A stretch of 64,000 bases of DNA from Burkholderiales bacterium PBB6 (GTDB lineage Bacteria > Pseudomonadota > Gammaproteobacteria > Burkholderiales > Burkholderiaceae_C). The translations under genes and the position numbers were made by a program. Positions within the stretch are counted from its first letter, which is position 1. Every line of letters begins with the position of its first letter. The notes below the pieces were generated by a model. It had not been told where the DNA came from, made no database searches, and saw nothing but the letters and a program-made list of their open reading frames with translations. Where the stretch lies: the NCBI GenBank assembly GCA_002255925.1, contig NKIH01000004.1:405651-469650 (forward strand). The letters are read 5' to 3'. Below, one piece after another: positions 53,058 to 62,911 of the stretch.

Positions 53058-53932
53058 CCCCCGAACTGCAACAGGCCGGCGCCGCCAAGCTGGCTGAATT
53101 CGCCGCCAAGTCGGCTGAAGGCCAGACCTCCGGTGACCGCAGCGCCGGCTACGGCCGCGTGCTGGGCGCCGAGCCCGATTTCGCCCACGGCGTGGCGCTG
53201 TACCTCGACGACATCACCGTCACGTTTGATGGCTTCCGCGCCCTCAATGCGCTGAGCCTGGCCATCAACGTCGGTGAGCTGCGCTGCATCATCGGCCCCA
53301 ACGGCGCGGGCAAGACGACGATGATGGACGTCATCACCGGCAAGACCCGGCCCGATGCCGGCACCGCATCGTTCGGCTCGAACATCGACCTGCTGCGCCT
53401 GCGCGAAAACGAGATCGCCCAGATCGGCATCGGCCGCAAGTTCCAGAAACCCACGGTGGTGGAACAGCTCAGCGTGTTCGAGAACCTGGAGCTGGCGCTG
53501 AAGGCCGACCGCCGTGCCCGGGCCAGCCTGTTCTCGCGCTTGACCGGCGCGCAGCTCGACCGCATCGGCGAGACCCTGCAGCTCATCCACCTGCTGCCCG
53601 AGGCGCAGCGCACCGCCGGCCTGCTCAGCCATGGCCAGAAGCAGTGGCTGGAGATCGGCATGCTGCTGATGCAGGAGCCCAAGCTGCTGCTGCTCGACGA
53701 GCCGGTGGCCGGCATGACCGACGAAGAGACCGAGCGCACGGCCGAGCTGTTCCTGAGCCTGGAGGGCAAGCACTCGCTGGTGGTGGTCGAGCACGACATG
53801 AAGTTCGTCGACCAGCTCACCGAGGGCTGGAAGAAGGTCACCGTGCTGCATGAAGGCAGCGTGCTGGCCGAAGGCCCGCTGTCAGAAGTGCAGGCCAATC
53901 CGAAGGTGGTCGAGGTTTATCTGGGGCGCTGA
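53054..53932 (+). CDS. urtD: Urea ABC transporter ATP-binding protein UrtD
   Basis: ABC ATPase, 292 residues, with Walker A GPNGAGKTT, a signature-like LLSHGQKQWLEIGML and Walker B LLLLDEPVAGMTDEE. The signature C-loop reads LSHGQKQ, the usual form in this family (LivG-type). An N-terminal extension of about 45 residues precedes the ABC fold. Starts within urtC. Confidence 0.95.
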   Translation: MTPELQQAGAAKLAEFAAKSAEGQTSGDRSAGYGRVLGAEPDFAHGVALYLDDITVTFDGFRALNALSLAINVGELRCIIGPNGAGKTTMMDVITGKTRPDAGTASFGSNIDLLRLRENEIAQIGIGRKFQKPTVVEQLSVFENLELALKADRRARASLFSRLTGAQLDRIGETLQLIHLLPEAQRTAGLLSHGQKQWLEIGMLLMQEPKLLLLDEPVAGMTDEETERTAELFLSLEGKHSLVVVEHDMKFVDQLTEGWKKVTVLHEGSVLAEGPLSEVQANPKVVEVYLGR

Positions 53933-53959
53933 GCCAGCGCCGCAGCACAAGGTTCATTC

Positions 53960-54652
53960 ATGCTGAAAGTAGATCAACTCCACCAGTACTACGGCGGCTC
54001 GCACATCCTGCGCGGCGTCTCGTTCGAGGCCGCGCTGGGCGAGGTCACCGTGGTGCTCGGCCGCAATGGTGTGGGCAAGACCACGCTGCTCAAGAGCCTG
54101 ATGGGCGTGGTGCCGGTCAAGAGCGGGCAGGTCACGCTCGGCAGCACCAACATCACCCACGACACGCCCTATGAGCGCGTGCGCCAGGGCGTGGGCTACG
54201 TGCCGCAGGGCCGCGAAATCTTCGGCCGCCTGACGGTGGAAGACAACCTGCGCATGGGCATGGCCACCCGACCGGGCAGCGAGCCCATTCCGGCCGAGCT
54301 GTTCGAGCTGTTCCCGGTGCTCAAGCAGATGCTGCAGCGGCGTGGCGGTGACTTGTCGGGCGGGCAGCAGCAGCAGCTGGCGATTGCCCGCGCGCTGGCC
54401 GCCGGCCCGAAGCTGCTGATACTCGATGAGCCGACCGAGGGCATCCAGCCCAGCATCATCAAGGACATCGGCCGCGTCATCCGCATGCTCGCTGACCGCA
54501 AGACCATGGCCATCGTGCTGGTCGAGCAGTACTACGACTTTGCGGCTGAACTGGCCGACCAGTACCTGGTGATGGAGCGCGGCGAGGTGATTGCCCAGGG
54601 CCGTGGCCACGAGATGGAAAGTCGCGGTGTGCGCGACATGATGTCGATCTGA
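53960..54652 (+). CDS. urtE: Urea ABC transporter ATP-binding protein UrtE
   Basis: Second ABC ATPase (LivF-like), 230 residues. Walker A is GRNGVGKTT, the signature LSGGQQQQLAIARAL, and Walker B LLILDEPTEGIQPS. The start MLKVDQLHQYYGGSHILRGV fits UrtE. Last gene of the cluster; 62 bp of G-rich sequence separates it from the next gene. No urease genes are adjacent. Confidence 0.95.
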   Translation: MLKVDQLHQYYGGSHILRGVSFEAALGEVTVVLGRNGVGKTTLLKSLMGVVPVKSGQVTLGSTNITHDTPYERVRQGVGYVPQGREIFGRLTVEDNLRMGMATRPGSEPIPAELFELFPVLKQMLQRRGGDLSGGQQQQLAIARALAAGPKLLILDEPTEGIQPSIIKDIGRVIRMLADRKTMAIVLVEQYYDFAAELADQYLVMERGEVIAQGRGHEMESRGVRDMMSI

Positions 54653-54714
54653 CGGGCCCGGGTGGGCCGGCAGGCAGGCGGGGGCAGGGGCTTTGCACTA
54701 GACTTCGCCCCCTC

Positions 54715-56052
54715 ATGCCAGACACCACCCCCTCGAATTCGCCCGCAGACGCCGCGGCCCCTGACACGCTGACCCCGGAGGCTGGGGGCGCGCCCGTGGT
54801 GATCGTGGGTGGCGGCCCGGCTGGCCTGATGGCCGCCGAAGTGCTTGTCGCTGCCGGCCTGCCGGTTGCGTTGTATGACGCCATGCCCTCGGTGGGCCGC
54901 AAGTTTCTGCTGGCCGGCAAGGGCGGCCTGAACCTGACGCACAGCGAGGCCAAGCCGCAGTTCGCCGGCCGCTACGGCGCACAAGCCCCGGCCGTGGACG
55001 GCTGGCTCGACACTTTCAGCCCGCAAGCCCTGCGTGACTGGGCGCAGGCCCTGGGCGTGGACACCTTCGTGGGCAGCTCCGGCCGGGTGTTCCCGACCGA
55101 GATGAAGGCTGCGCCGCTGCTGCGCGCCTGGCTACACCGCCTGCGCCAATCGGGCGTGCGCTTTCACATGCGCCACCGCTGGGTGCCGGCGTCGCTGGCG
55201 CCGGTGAACGGCGTGCACACCCTCGAATTTGATCACCCGGCCGGCCGCAGCACCGTGCAGGCGCGCGGCGTGTTGCTGGCGCTGGGCGGCGGCAGCTGGG
55301 CCCGATTGGGCTCGGACGGCGCCTGGGTGGCCCCGCTGCAGGCCGCGGGCCTGGATGTGGCGCCGCTGCAGGCGGCCAACTGCGGCTTTGATGCCGAGTG
55401 GAGCCCGCACCTGCGCGAGAAGCATGCCGGTGCCGCCCTGAAGAACGTGGCGCTGTGCGTGGCAGACCTGGATGGCGCCGAGCTCTTCCGCCGCAAGGGC
55501 GAATGTGTGCTCACCGAGGGCGGGCTGGAGGGCAGTCTGGTGTACGCCGCCTCGGCCTGCATCCGCGACCAGATCGCTGCTCGTGGCCCGGTCACCGTGC
55601 ACCTCGACTTGCTGCCCGACCAACCGCTGGACGCTGTCACGCAGGCCATCGCCCGCGGCCGTGGTGCCCGCTCCTTGGCCAACCACCTGCGCGAACAGCT
55701 GAGCTTGTCGGGTGTGAAGGCCGGCTTGCTGCGCGAAGGCGTGGATGCGCCGACCTGGTCGCGCCACAGCGGCGATGCGGCCTGGCTGGCCGGGCGCATC
55801 AAGGCGCTGCCCGTGACGTTGACCGCGCCACGTCCGATGGACGAGGCCATCAGCACCGCCGGTGGCGTGCGCCTGGGCGCGCTGGATGCGCAGCTACAGG
55901 TGCAAGCCTGGCCGGGTGTGGCCGTGGCCGGTGAAATGCTGGACTGGGAAGCCCCGACAGGCGGCTACCTGCTCAGCGCCTGTTTTGCCAGTGCGGTGGT
56001 GGCCGCCCGGGGGCTGGCGGCGCGCCTGGCAGGGGCACCGGCCGAGGCCTGA
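54715..56052 (+). CDS. BaiN/HI0933-like FAD-dependent oxidoreductase
   Basis: A flavoprotein of 445 residues of the HI0933/BaiN family (TIGR03862-like subgroup). The FAD-binding Rossmann motif is VIVGGGPAGLMAAEVLVAAG near residue 28, followed by GRKFLLAGKGGLNLTHSE, the family signature, and LALGGGSWARLGSDG. The C-terminal closing segment AGEMLDWEAPTGGYLLSACFASAVVAARG is conserved. Its substrate is unknown. The first 25 residues are Pro/Ala/Thr-rich, so the true start may be further in. Confidence 0.87.
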   Translation: MPDTTPSNSPADAAAPDTLTPEAGGAPVVIVGGGPAGLMAAEVLVAAGLPVALYDAMPSVGRKFLLAGKGGLNLTHSEAKPQFAGRYGAQAPAVDGWLDTFSPQALRDWAQALGVDTFVGSSGRVFPTEMKAAPLLRAWLHRLRQSGVRFHMRHRWVPASLAPVNGVHTLEFDHPAGRSTVQARGVLLALGGGSWARLGSDGAWVAPLQAAGLDVAPLQAANCGFDAEWSPHLREKHAGAALKNVALCVADLDGAELFRRKGECVLTEGGLEGSLVYAASACIRDQIAARGPVTVHLDLLPDQPLDAVTQAIARGRGARSLANHLREQLSLSGVKAGLLREGVDAPTWSRHSGDAAWLAGRIKALPVTLTAPRPMDEAISTAGGVRLGALDAQLQVQAWPGVAVAGEMLDWEAPTGGYLLSACFASAVVAARGLAARLAGAPAEA

Positions 56053-56081
56053 GGCGGCACCGGGAGCATGTCGCTCGCCGC

Positions 56082-58040
56082 TCAGGCGGCTTCGGCTTTG
56101 GTCACCCGCAGGCGGTGCACCAGCTGCGACAGATCCAGCGCCGTGCGCTGCAGCTCGGCCGCGGCGTTGGACGCCTGCTGAACACTGCTCACGTTGTTGG
56201 CCGTCACATCACCGATCTGCCGCACCGCCAGGCTCACCTGCTCGACGGCGGTGGTCTGCGCCCGGGTCGAGCCCGACAGCTCGGTCATCGCCACGCTGAC
56301 GTGGCTGACCTGTTCCAGCATGCGGCCCATGCTGTCGCGGGCACTGTGGATCTGGCCCACGCCTTGAGCCACCTGATTGGCCGAGGTCTGGATCAGCCCG
56401 CGGATTTCTGCCGCGGCCTTGGCGCAGCGCTGGGCCAGGCTGCGCACTTCGCTGGCCACCACGGCAAAGCCGCGGCCGGATTCGCCGGCCCGCGCGGCTT
56501 CCACCGCGGCATTCAGCGCGAGGATGTTGGTCTGGAAGGCGATGCCGTCGATCACGCTGACGATCTCGCCCACGCGGCGGCTGGTGGCCTCGATGCCTTC
56601 GATGGTGGTCACCGCCACCTGCATCCGGGCATTGCCGTCTTCGCCGGTGCTGCGCACGGTCAGGAACAGCTCGTCGACCTGGTTCACGTGGTTGGCGTTG
56701 TTGCGCACGGTGTGCGCCACCTGGGTCAGCGTGGCCGCTGACTCTTCCACGCTGGCGGCCTGCTGGGCCGTGCGGCTGGCCAGCTCTTCACTGCTGCCGG
56801 CGATGTCGTCGCCCGTGGCCGCCACGGCCCTGGCGTTCTGACGGATCTGGTGAACCATGTCAGCCAGCTGGGTCGTCATGGTGTCGATCTCCCGGCCCAT
56901 CTGCGCCAGCTCGTCGCGGCCTTCCACGCGGGCACGCACGGTCAGATCACCCGCCGCCCCGGCGCGCGCGGCGGTGATCACCTGGTGCAGGGCCTGCATG
57001 GTGCTGCGGTAAAAGCCGGCCGCGAAGTACAGCAGGGCCAGCACACCCAGCAAAGCACCGCCAAAGGCCAGGTTGCGCTGCATCGTCAGGCGCTGGTTGC
57101 GCTCGTGAAGCAGCTCGGTCAGGCGGGCATTGGCGGCTTGCGAGAAGCTCACCATCGCGCCAATGGCGTCGGTGCCGGCCTTGAAGTAGGCCGCGGCGTC
57201 GCCGGCCGGCTGCCCACTCGCGAATGAGCTGCGGGCCAGGGCGGCAAAGCTGCGAGTCTTCTCCAGCATCGCCTCATGGCCGGCCGGTGCAGGCTCACCC
57301 GCGCGGCCCAGTGCGGCGATCCGCTCCTCGATGGTGCGGGCCTGGTCTTCCAGACCGGCGATGCGGCCATAGAGCGTGGCGATGTCCTGCGGGCTGGCTT
57401 CGCCCTTGGCGATCAGGCCGGCGCCTTGTCCGCGCAGCAGGCCGGCGCCTTCGGTGAAGGGCAGCATGCGCTCGACCACCAGGTCCATCAGGAAGAAGGA
57501 CGCGGCCTCGGGGTCGAACAGCAATTGCGAGTCTTCGCCGACGCGCGACACCAGCTGCCGGAGTGAGGACACGAGGGCGGTGTGGCTCTTGAAGACCGCA
57601 GCGCGGTCGCCGTCGCGCTGGCCGTTGGCCAGGGCCAGCAGACCGTCATGCGTGGTTTTCCAGCTGGCGGCCACGCTCCAGTGCGGCTGTGCCTGAACGG
57701 CGGTGCCGGCACTGGCCAGCGCGGCCTTGAGCTTCTCGCGCGTGGCGGGCAACTGCTGTTCGGCGGCGGCATTGCCCGACATCGCGAGGTTGGTCTGCCC
57801 GCGGTGTGTCTGGGCCAGCACCGCCACGGCCATCAACTGCTGCACCACCTCGGAGCCCGCGAGCTCTTCCCGGGTGAACGACAGCTGGCTGGAGGTGTCA
57901 CTCAGGCTGCGGGCCGTTAGGATGGCGAGGGGCACGGCCACCAGCGAGGCGATGAAGGCCATCTTCACGGGCAGGCTGAGGCTGCGCATCAAGCGGATGG
58001 CGGGCGTCAGGAAGCTGGAAACAGAGGGAGCTTGGCTCAC
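56082..58040 (-). CDS. Methyl-accepting chemotaxis protein
   Basis: Chemoreceptor of about 652 residues. It has an N-terminal membrane helix ([17 protein letters not shown]), a periplasmic helical sensing region of roughly 290 residues, a second helix ([19 protein letters not shown]), a HAMP domain, and the highly conserved signalling hairpin ([25 protein letters not shown]). The start is uncertain: GTG at 58040 is used, with ATG at 57989 as an alternative, and neither has a good ribosome binding site. Divergent from a GST gene. The ligand is unknown; the periplasmic domain resembles nitrate/nitrite-sensor-like four-helix modules only loosely. Confidence 0.9.
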   Translation of the reverse strand: MSQAPSVSSFLTPAIRLMRSLSLPVKMAFIASLVAVPLAILTARSLSDTSSQLSFTREELAGSEVVQQLMAVAVLAQTHRGQTNLAMSGNAAAEQQLPATREKLKAALASAGTAVQAQPHWSVAASWKTTHDGLLALANGQRDGDRAAVFKSHTALVSSLRQLVSRVGEDSQLLFDPEAASFFLMDLVVERMLPFTEGAGLLRGQGAGLIAKGEASPQDIATLYGRIAGLEDQARTIEERIAALGRAGEPAPAGHEAMLEKTRSFAALARSSFASGQPAGDAAAYFKAGTDAIGAMVSFSQAANARLTELLHERNQRLTMQRNLAFGGALLGVLALLYFAAGFYRSTMQALHQVITAARAGAAGDLTVRARVEGRDELAQMGREIDTMTTQLADMVHQIRQNARAVAATGDDIAGSSEELASRTAQQAASVEESAATLTQVAHTVRNNANHVNQVDELFLTVRSTGEDGNARMQVAVTTIEGIEATSRRVGEIVSVIDGIAFQTNILALNAAVEAARAGESGRGFAVVASEVRSLAQRCAKAAAEIRGLIQTSANQVAQGVGQIHSARDSMGRMLEQVSHVSVAMTELSGSTRAQTTAVEQVSLAVRQIGDVTANNVSSVQQASNAAAELQRTALDLSQLVHRLRVTKAEAA

Positions 58041-58207
58041 GGCGGTGGGGGGTGTAGAGGGCGTTGAACGCCAACGCGGCGACTGCCCCTTGATTCTGTT
58101 GGCCACCCGTGCCGGGCCAAGGGTGAAACAGCGGGGTGAACGCCGGCTTGAAGCCGCTGCCACAATGAAATGGTCTGCGGTTGCCGCCCATTACTACGCT
58201 CACCACC

Positions 58208-58882
58208 ATGATCACCGTTCACCACCTCAACAATTCCCGCTCGCAGCGCGTGCTCTGGCTGCTGGAGGAGTTGGGCCTGCCCTACGAGATTCGCCCTTAC
58301 CAGCGCGACGCCACCACCATGCTGGCCCCGCCCGAGCTGCGGCAGGTGCATCCGCTGGGCAAGTCGCCGGTGATCACCGATGGCGACATCACGGTGGCCG
58401 AGAGCGGCGCCATCATCGAATACCTGGTGGAGACCTACGGCGAGGGCCGCCTGCGCCCGGCCGCCGGCACGCCGCAGCGGCGCGACTGGACCTACTGGCT
58501 GCATTTCGCCGAAGGCTCGGCCATGCCGCCGCTGCTGATGAAGCTGGTGTTCGGCCGCATCCAGACCGCGCCGATGCCGTTCTTCGTCAAGCCGGTGGCG
58601 CGTGGCATTGCCAGGCAGGTGCTGAGCAGCTTCGTCGAGCCCAACCTGAAGAACCAGCTCGACTTCATGGAAGCCACGCTGAGCCGCCAGCCCTGGTTCG
58701 CCGGTGAGGCGTTCAGCGCGGCCGACATCCAGATGAGCTTCCCGGTGGAAGCTGCTGCCCAGCGTGCCGGGCTGGACGCCAGCCGCCCGAAGCTGATGGC
58801 CTGGCTCAAGACCATCCACGCCCGGCCCGCTTACCAGCGCGCCCTGCAGCGTGGCGGCCCCTACGACTTCTGCAACGACTGA
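58208..58882 (+). CDS. Glutathione S-transferase family protein
   Basis: A 224-residue GST. The thioredoxin-like N-terminal domain (ITVHHLNNSRSQRVLWLLEELGLPYEI) contains a Ser/Arg site of the beta-class kind, and the cis-Pro region HPLGKSPVITDG and VAESGAIIEYLVE bind glutathione. The all-helical C-terminal domain ends PAYQRALQRGGPYDF. Substrate unknown. It is transcribed alone, divergent from the chemoreceptor gene, and converges with the GH18 family gene at a 0-bp gap. Confidence 0.92.
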   Translation: MITVHHLNNSRSQRVLWLLEELGLPYEIRPYQRDATTMLAPPELRQVHPLGKSPVITDGDITVAESGAIIEYLVETYGEGRLRPAAGTPQRRDWTYWLHFAEGSAMPPLLMKLVFGRIQTAPMPFFVKPVARGIARQVLSSFVEPNLKNQLDFMEATLSRQPWFAGEAFSAADIQMSFPVEAAAQRAGLDASRPKLMAWLKTIHARPAYQRALQRGGPYDFCND

Positions 58883-59929
58883 TCAGGGCAGGGCCAGGAA
58901 GGCGCCTGCGGGCACCTGCGGCAGATGATGGCAGCGCGGTGACAGCGGCGCGTTGTCGTGTGCACAGGCCGCGTCACGGTCCAGCGACCACACGTACAGC
59001 CCCGCCAGGCCCAGGCGGCTGGCATCCGCCTGCATGCGCCGCGCGTCGTCGATGCTGAAGACGTTCTCCGCCACATCGTTGCGGCCCAGCATGCCGGTGA
59101 GCGCGATGCGCGACAGCGGCCAGCCGAAGCGCTGGTGCAGGTTGCGCGCGGCCTGCGCGCCCGAGGCGCCCATGTCGCAGCGGGCCGGCTGGCTGTTGGC
59201 CTGCAGCACGCAGTTGGCAGTGCTGGCCGGGCCATAGTTCATCACCATCAGGTTCACCACCGCCTGATCGAAGCGGTATTTCTTCAGAGCCGCCATCACG
59301 GCGGCGCCGGTGGCATTCACGCCGCCGGCCTGGCCGTCACTGGCGGCCAGCGTGGCCACCGTGAAGCTGATCTGCAGGGCGGGCTGGCGCTGAGCCAATT
59401 GCTGGGCCAGGCGCACCAGGTCGTCGATCTGCTGCGGGGTTTGGCGGCCTTCGATGTCGAAGTCGAAACCAGCCAGCGCCGGATGGGCGTAGCGTGCAGC
59501 AAAGCGGGCCATGCCGGCCTCGGTGCCGCAGGTGAACACACCGGCTTCACCGCCGGTGGACACCACGAAGCGCAGGCCCGCCTGGGCAAAGGCCGGGGCA
59601 TTCACGGCCACCAGCCGGTCGGCGTCGATGCCCGGCCCCCAGGTTTCCTCGCCACATTCACCGCTGGCAAAGGCCCACATCACCTGGCGGGTGCGGGCCG
59701 GCAGCTGGCTCAGGCCTTGAGCCACCAGCGGCTTGGCCGGGGCATCACCCGCCACGCTGCGCAGTACATGGGTGGTGGCATCAAAGCCCTGGGTCACGTC
59801 CTTGTAGGGCACGTAGGGCAGGGTGGGCTCAGCCGCGGCGGCCGGGGCGGCTTGTGCGCAGGCCAGCGTGCTCAGGGCTGCTGCCAGGCCCAGGGCCAGA
59901 GCCATGCGGTTCGGAAAGAAGTGGGTCAT
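58883..59929 (-). CDS. Secreted glycoside hydrolase family 18 (chitinase-like) protein
   Basis: A 348-residue secreted protein. The signal peptide is MALALGLAAALSTLACAQA near the N-terminus. The GH18 active-site motif DxxDxDxE is seen as AGFDFDIEG, with the catalytic Glu. Other features (GQAGGVNATGA; VVNLMVMNYGP; LTGMLGRNDVAENVFSIDDA) match the chitinase-like group with a compact barrel. It likely cleaves chitin or chitooligosaccharides at the cell surface. The gene is downstream of the TonB-dependent receptor, behind a terminator. The start at 59929 is chosen at MTHFFPNRMAL. Confidence 0.85.
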   Translation of the reverse strand: MTHFFPNRMALALGLAAALSTLACAQAAPAAAAEPTLPYVPYKDVTQGFDATTHVLRSVAGDAPAKPLVAQGLSQLPARTRQVMWAFASGECGEETWGPGIDADRLVAVNAPAFAQAGLRFVVSTGGEAGVFTCGTEAGMARFAARYAHPALAGFDFDIEGRQTPQQIDDLVRLAQQLAQRQPALQISFTVATLAASDGQAGGVNATGAAVMAALKKYRFDQAVVNLMVMNYGPASTANCVLQANSQPARCDMGASGAQAARNLHQRFGWPLSRIALTGMLGRNDVAENVFSIDDARRMQADASRLGLAGLYVWSLDRDAACAHDNAPLSPRCHHLPQVPAGAFLALP

Positions 59930-59944
59930 GGTGGTGTCAGCCAC

Positions 59945-59977
59945 AAAAAAGCGGCCCGGTTGTGACGCCGGGCCGCT
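59945..59977 (-). terminator. Intrinsic terminator between TonB-dependent receptor and GH18 gene
   Basis: On the minus strand the 10-bp stem AGCGGCCCGG/CCGGGCCGCT with an eight-base loop is followed by six T residues. It sits inside the apparent receptor-GH18 operon, so the GH18 gene is either attenuated or has its own promoter. Confidence 0.8.
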
Positions 59978-60043
59978 GAAGGCAAAGGGGTGGGGCTGGC
60001 GGCTCAAAGGTGGTTGAAGCCGACAGCCCTCACAGGCGCTCAA

Positions 60044-62713
60044 TCAGAACTTCACGCGGGCACCGGCAAAGTACATCTTGCCAGCCTTGTAGACACCGGC
60101 GATCTGCGTCTGGTCCGTCTGGTAGACGGTCAGCAGCGGGTCGGTCAGGTTCTGCGCTTCGAAGGTCAGGGTGACCTTGTCGTTCACGTTGTAGTTGAAC
60201 GCGAGGTTCAGCTGGCCGTTGGCGCTCTGGAAGTAGTCCTTGCCGCCACGGTTGCCCAGCTTGTAGGTCGAGCGGTGGTTGTAGGCCAGACGCACGCTCA
60301 TGCGCTCATCTTCGTAGTAGGCGCCCAGGTTGTAGACGTCCTTCGAGGTGCCGTACAGCGAGCAGTCTTGAGTGGCCGAGCCGTTGCAGGTGCCGGTGGC
60401 CAGCTGGGTGGTCTGCTTGCCGTTGGCGTGGGTGTAGTTTGCTTCCACACCGAAGCCGGCGGCCAGGGCATGTTGCAGCATCAGCTCGATGCCCGTCATG
60501 CGGCCCTTGGTGTTCACCGGGCTCGACACGTCATACAGCTCGATCTTGCCGCCGTTGGCCTGGTTGGCGTAGGGCAGCATCGAATGGCCGTAGGCGATCA
60601 CGCCGTTCAGCTGGCTGGCGAAGGCACCCACCGACACCGCCGACTTCGGCGCGTAGTAGTACTCGGCCGACACATCGACGTTGTTGCTGCGGATCGGCGT
60701 CAGGTAGGGGTTCGAGCCCACACCGTTCTTCTGCGTGTCGCGCAGGTCATTGCCGGCGAGCTGACCGAAGTCAGGGCGCGACATGCCGCGGTTCATCGCC
60801 AGGCGACCCACCAGGTCCTTGGCCAGGTCAGCGCGCAGGTTCAGGCTCGGCAGCACATCGGTGAAGTTTTGCTGATAGCTCGGCACGCCACCCGGCAGGA
60901 ACGCGGCGATGTCTTCGCTGGTACGCACCAGACGCACACCCACGTTGCCGGAGACGGCGTCGGTCGGCTGCAGGTTCACCATCGCATAAGCGGCGTTGGT
61001 CTTCTCCTTGATGTCGAATTCCTGCTGCGTGGCGTGGGTGGTGAAGGTGGCGTACTTGGCGACCCACTGCTCCACGAACTCCTTGCTGATCTTGAACGGC
61101 AGGAAGCCCGGCGTCGGGTTGACCGGCAGGTTGCCGTACCAGCCTGCGGCGAAGTTGCCGACGGCCGAATCCGGGATGTTGGCTTCGTCAGAGGCGCCAG
61201 CGCCGAGCGTCATGCCGAGCTTGGTCAGGGTGCGGCGGTGCTGGGTGCTGCGGGCACCGAACTTGACCGACGGGGTCAGGTCCGAGGTCAGCTTCAGCGT
61301 GCCGTCGACCTGGGCGTAGGTTTCGCTGTCGGTCGAGGAGGTGTAGCCGCCCCAGCCGCCGATGCCTGCGCCGCCCTTGACGAACTTGTCGCCGCCCGGC
61401 ACGTTCAGGATGAAGATGCCTTCCGGGCTCAGGGTGTAGCCGGCGCCGTTGTTCCAGGCGCTCAGCACTTCAAAGCCGACGTCCTTGGTACGGCCGCCGC
61501 CGCTGGTGCGGCCGACCTTGCCGGTCAGGGTCAGGTCGTCATTGATGACCCACTTGCCGTCCAGGTTCAGGAACTTGGAGTCGGTCTTGGCGTCAGGGCG
61601 TGCAGCCACGTCTTCCACCACCGACCAGGCGCCAGCCGAGCCGCCAACGGCGTTGAAGGCGTTCTTGTCATAGAACACGCTGGTGACGGTGTTGCCGCTC
61701 ACCACGGGGGTGCCGGTGGGGCCGACGGCCTTGCCGTTCCAGCCCGGGCCGTTGACCGGGTTGATCACGTCGGCCATGTAGTTGGTGTTGAAGTTCTTGG
61801 CCTTCACCGTCGAGTAGAAGCCCGACAGGTTGAACATCAACTGGCTGTTCGGCTTGAACTGGGCTTCAACGTAGCCGCCTTCGCGCTTGCGTTCCTGCTC
61901 GAACAGCACGGCGCCGCTCAGCAGGCTGATGTTCTTGCCGGCCATGGCCGCGTTCGGGTAGGTGGCGGGGGTCTTGTCCCACCACACGCCTTCCGAGCCT
62001 GCACGCTGCAGGTGGCGGGCTTGCGAGAACACCTGGCCCAGCAGGCCGAAGGTGTTGTCGTCGTTCTTCCAGTTCAGCAGGGCGCTGACGGACGGATCGG
62101 TCTTGCGGGCAGCGGCCGAGTAGGCGGCTTCCACGCTGACCACGCCGCTGAACGGGGCCTTGAAGTCCAGCGGATGGCGGGTTTCGATGTCGACCGTGCC
62201 GGCGGCGCCGCCTTCAGGCAGGTCAGCCTGCGACGACTTGTGCACCACCACGCGGCCGATCAGGTCGGACGGCAGCAGCGTGAAGGTGACGCTGCGGCCA
62301 CCCGCGGCGATGTTCGGGCCGTACCAGTCACCGGTCGACACCAGGTGGCCGTTCAGCGTGGTCAGGGTCAGCTGCGAGCTCAGGCCGCGCATCTGCACAT
62401 GTTCGTTTTCACCGAAAGAGCCTTCGGCCGAGCCGGCGCTGGTGGTCGTCACGCCAGGCACGCGCTGCAGCGAGTCAGCGACGTTCTTGTCCGGCATCTT
62501 GCCCACGTCTTCGGCGGTGATCACCTCCACCAGCGATTCAGCATTGCGCTTGGCTTGCAGCGACTTCTGCATCGAAGCGCGGATGCCCGTCACTTCAATG
62601 GTCTGGACATCAGAGGCGGCGGGGGCGGCAGCCGGGGTGGCTTGCGACAGGGCGGACGTGCTCAACACCAGCAGGGCTGCGGCGGTGGCGACGGGGGTGA
62701 GTTGCAGTTTCAT
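60044..62713 (-). CDS. TonB-dependent outer-membrane receptor (chitin/oligosaccharide type)
   Basis: A TonB-dependent transporter of 889 residues with signal peptide (LQLTPVATAAALLVLSTSALSQA) and a TonB box-like segment near residue 38 (QTIEVTGIRAS). The plug domain (EVITAEDVGKMPDKNVADSLQRVPGV) and beta-barrel follow, ending with aromatic RVKF. The whole resembles the long Xanthomonas-type receptor family used for carbohydrate uptake. Placement beside a GntR regulator, a GH18 enzyme and a TonB gene supports N-acetylglucosamine or chitooligosaccharide uptake. GAGGAG precedes the ATG. Divergent promoter region carries NagQ-like repeats. Confidence 0.9.
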   Translation of the reverse strand: MKLQLTPVATAAALLVLSTSALSQATPAAAPAASDVQTIEVTGIRASMQKSLQAKRNAESLVEVITAEDVGKMPDKNVADSLQRVPGVTTTSAGSAEGSFGENEHVQMRGLSSQLTLTTLNGHLVSTGDWYGPNIAAGGRSVTFTLLPSDLIGRVVVHKSSQADLPEGGAAGTVDIETRHPLDFKAPFSGVVSVEAAYSAAARKTDPSVSALLNWKNDDNTFGLLGQVFSQARHLQRAGSEGVWWDKTPATYPNAAMAGKNISLLSGAVLFEQERKREGGYVEAQFKPNSQLMFNLSGFYSTVKAKNFNTNYMADVINPVNGPGWNGKAVGPTGTPVVSGNTVTSVFYDKNAFNAVGGSAGAWSVVEDVAARPDAKTDSKFLNLDGKWVINDDLTLTGKVGRTSGGGRTKDVGFEVLSAWNNGAGYTLSPEGIFILNVPGGDKFVKGGAGIGGWGGYTSSTDSETYAQVDGTLKLTSDLTPSVKFGARSTQHRRTLTKLGMTLGAGASDEANIPDSAVGNFAAGWYGNLPVNPTPGFLPFKISKEFVEQWVAKYATFTTHATQQEFDIKEKTNAAYAMVNLQPTDAVSGNVGVRLVRTSEDIAAFLPGGVPSYQQNFTDVLPSLNLRADLAKDLVGRLAMNRGMSRPDFGQLAGNDLRDTQKNGVGSNPYLTPIRSNNVDVSAEYYYAPKSAVSVGAFASQLNGVIAYGHSMLPYANQANGGKIELYDVSSPVNTKGRMTGIELMLQHALAAGFGVEANYTHANGKQTTQLATGTCNGSATQDCSLYGTSKDVYNLGAYYEDERMSVRLAYNHRSTYKLGNRGGKDYFQSANGQLNLAFNYNVNDKVTLTFEAQNLTDPLLTVYQTDQTQIAGVYKAGKMYFAGARVKF

Positions 62714-62751
62714 GGGCTCCTCGGTGGATGGGCTTGGGTGGTCGATCGATG

Positions 62752-62790
62752 AATACCAATGTACTACCAAAGAGAACCAGTTGGCTACCA
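62752..62790 (-). promoter_or_regulatory. NagQ-like operator repeats before the TonB-dependent receptor
   Basis: On the minus strand four TGGT-type heptamers stand in tandem: TGGTAGC, TGGTTCT, TGGTAGT, TGGTATT, with spacers of 4, 3 and 4 bases. This agrees with the Xanthomonas NagQ box as I recall it (two TGGTATT repeats spaced by four bases). They lie 40-80 bp upstream of the receptor start, where a repressor would block transcription. Confidence 0.65.
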
Positions 62791-62911
62791 CTTGTTGCTA
62801 GGGAATGTCCCTGATGTGTCTGTTTCGTGACGCGTCCCCGGGGTGGTGCAGGTGGTGCACCAATGTGGACAGCACTTCGGGTGAGGCCGGATGCGGAAAT
62901 TGCGAGTCCTC

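Noticed and set aside
59990..62752. A 920-codon plus-strand frame opposite the TonB-dependent receptor
   Set aside because: Composition is typical of an antisense shadow (Val/Gly/His/Arg-rich), with no motif; the receptor on the other strand is fully explained by signal peptide, plug and barrel.
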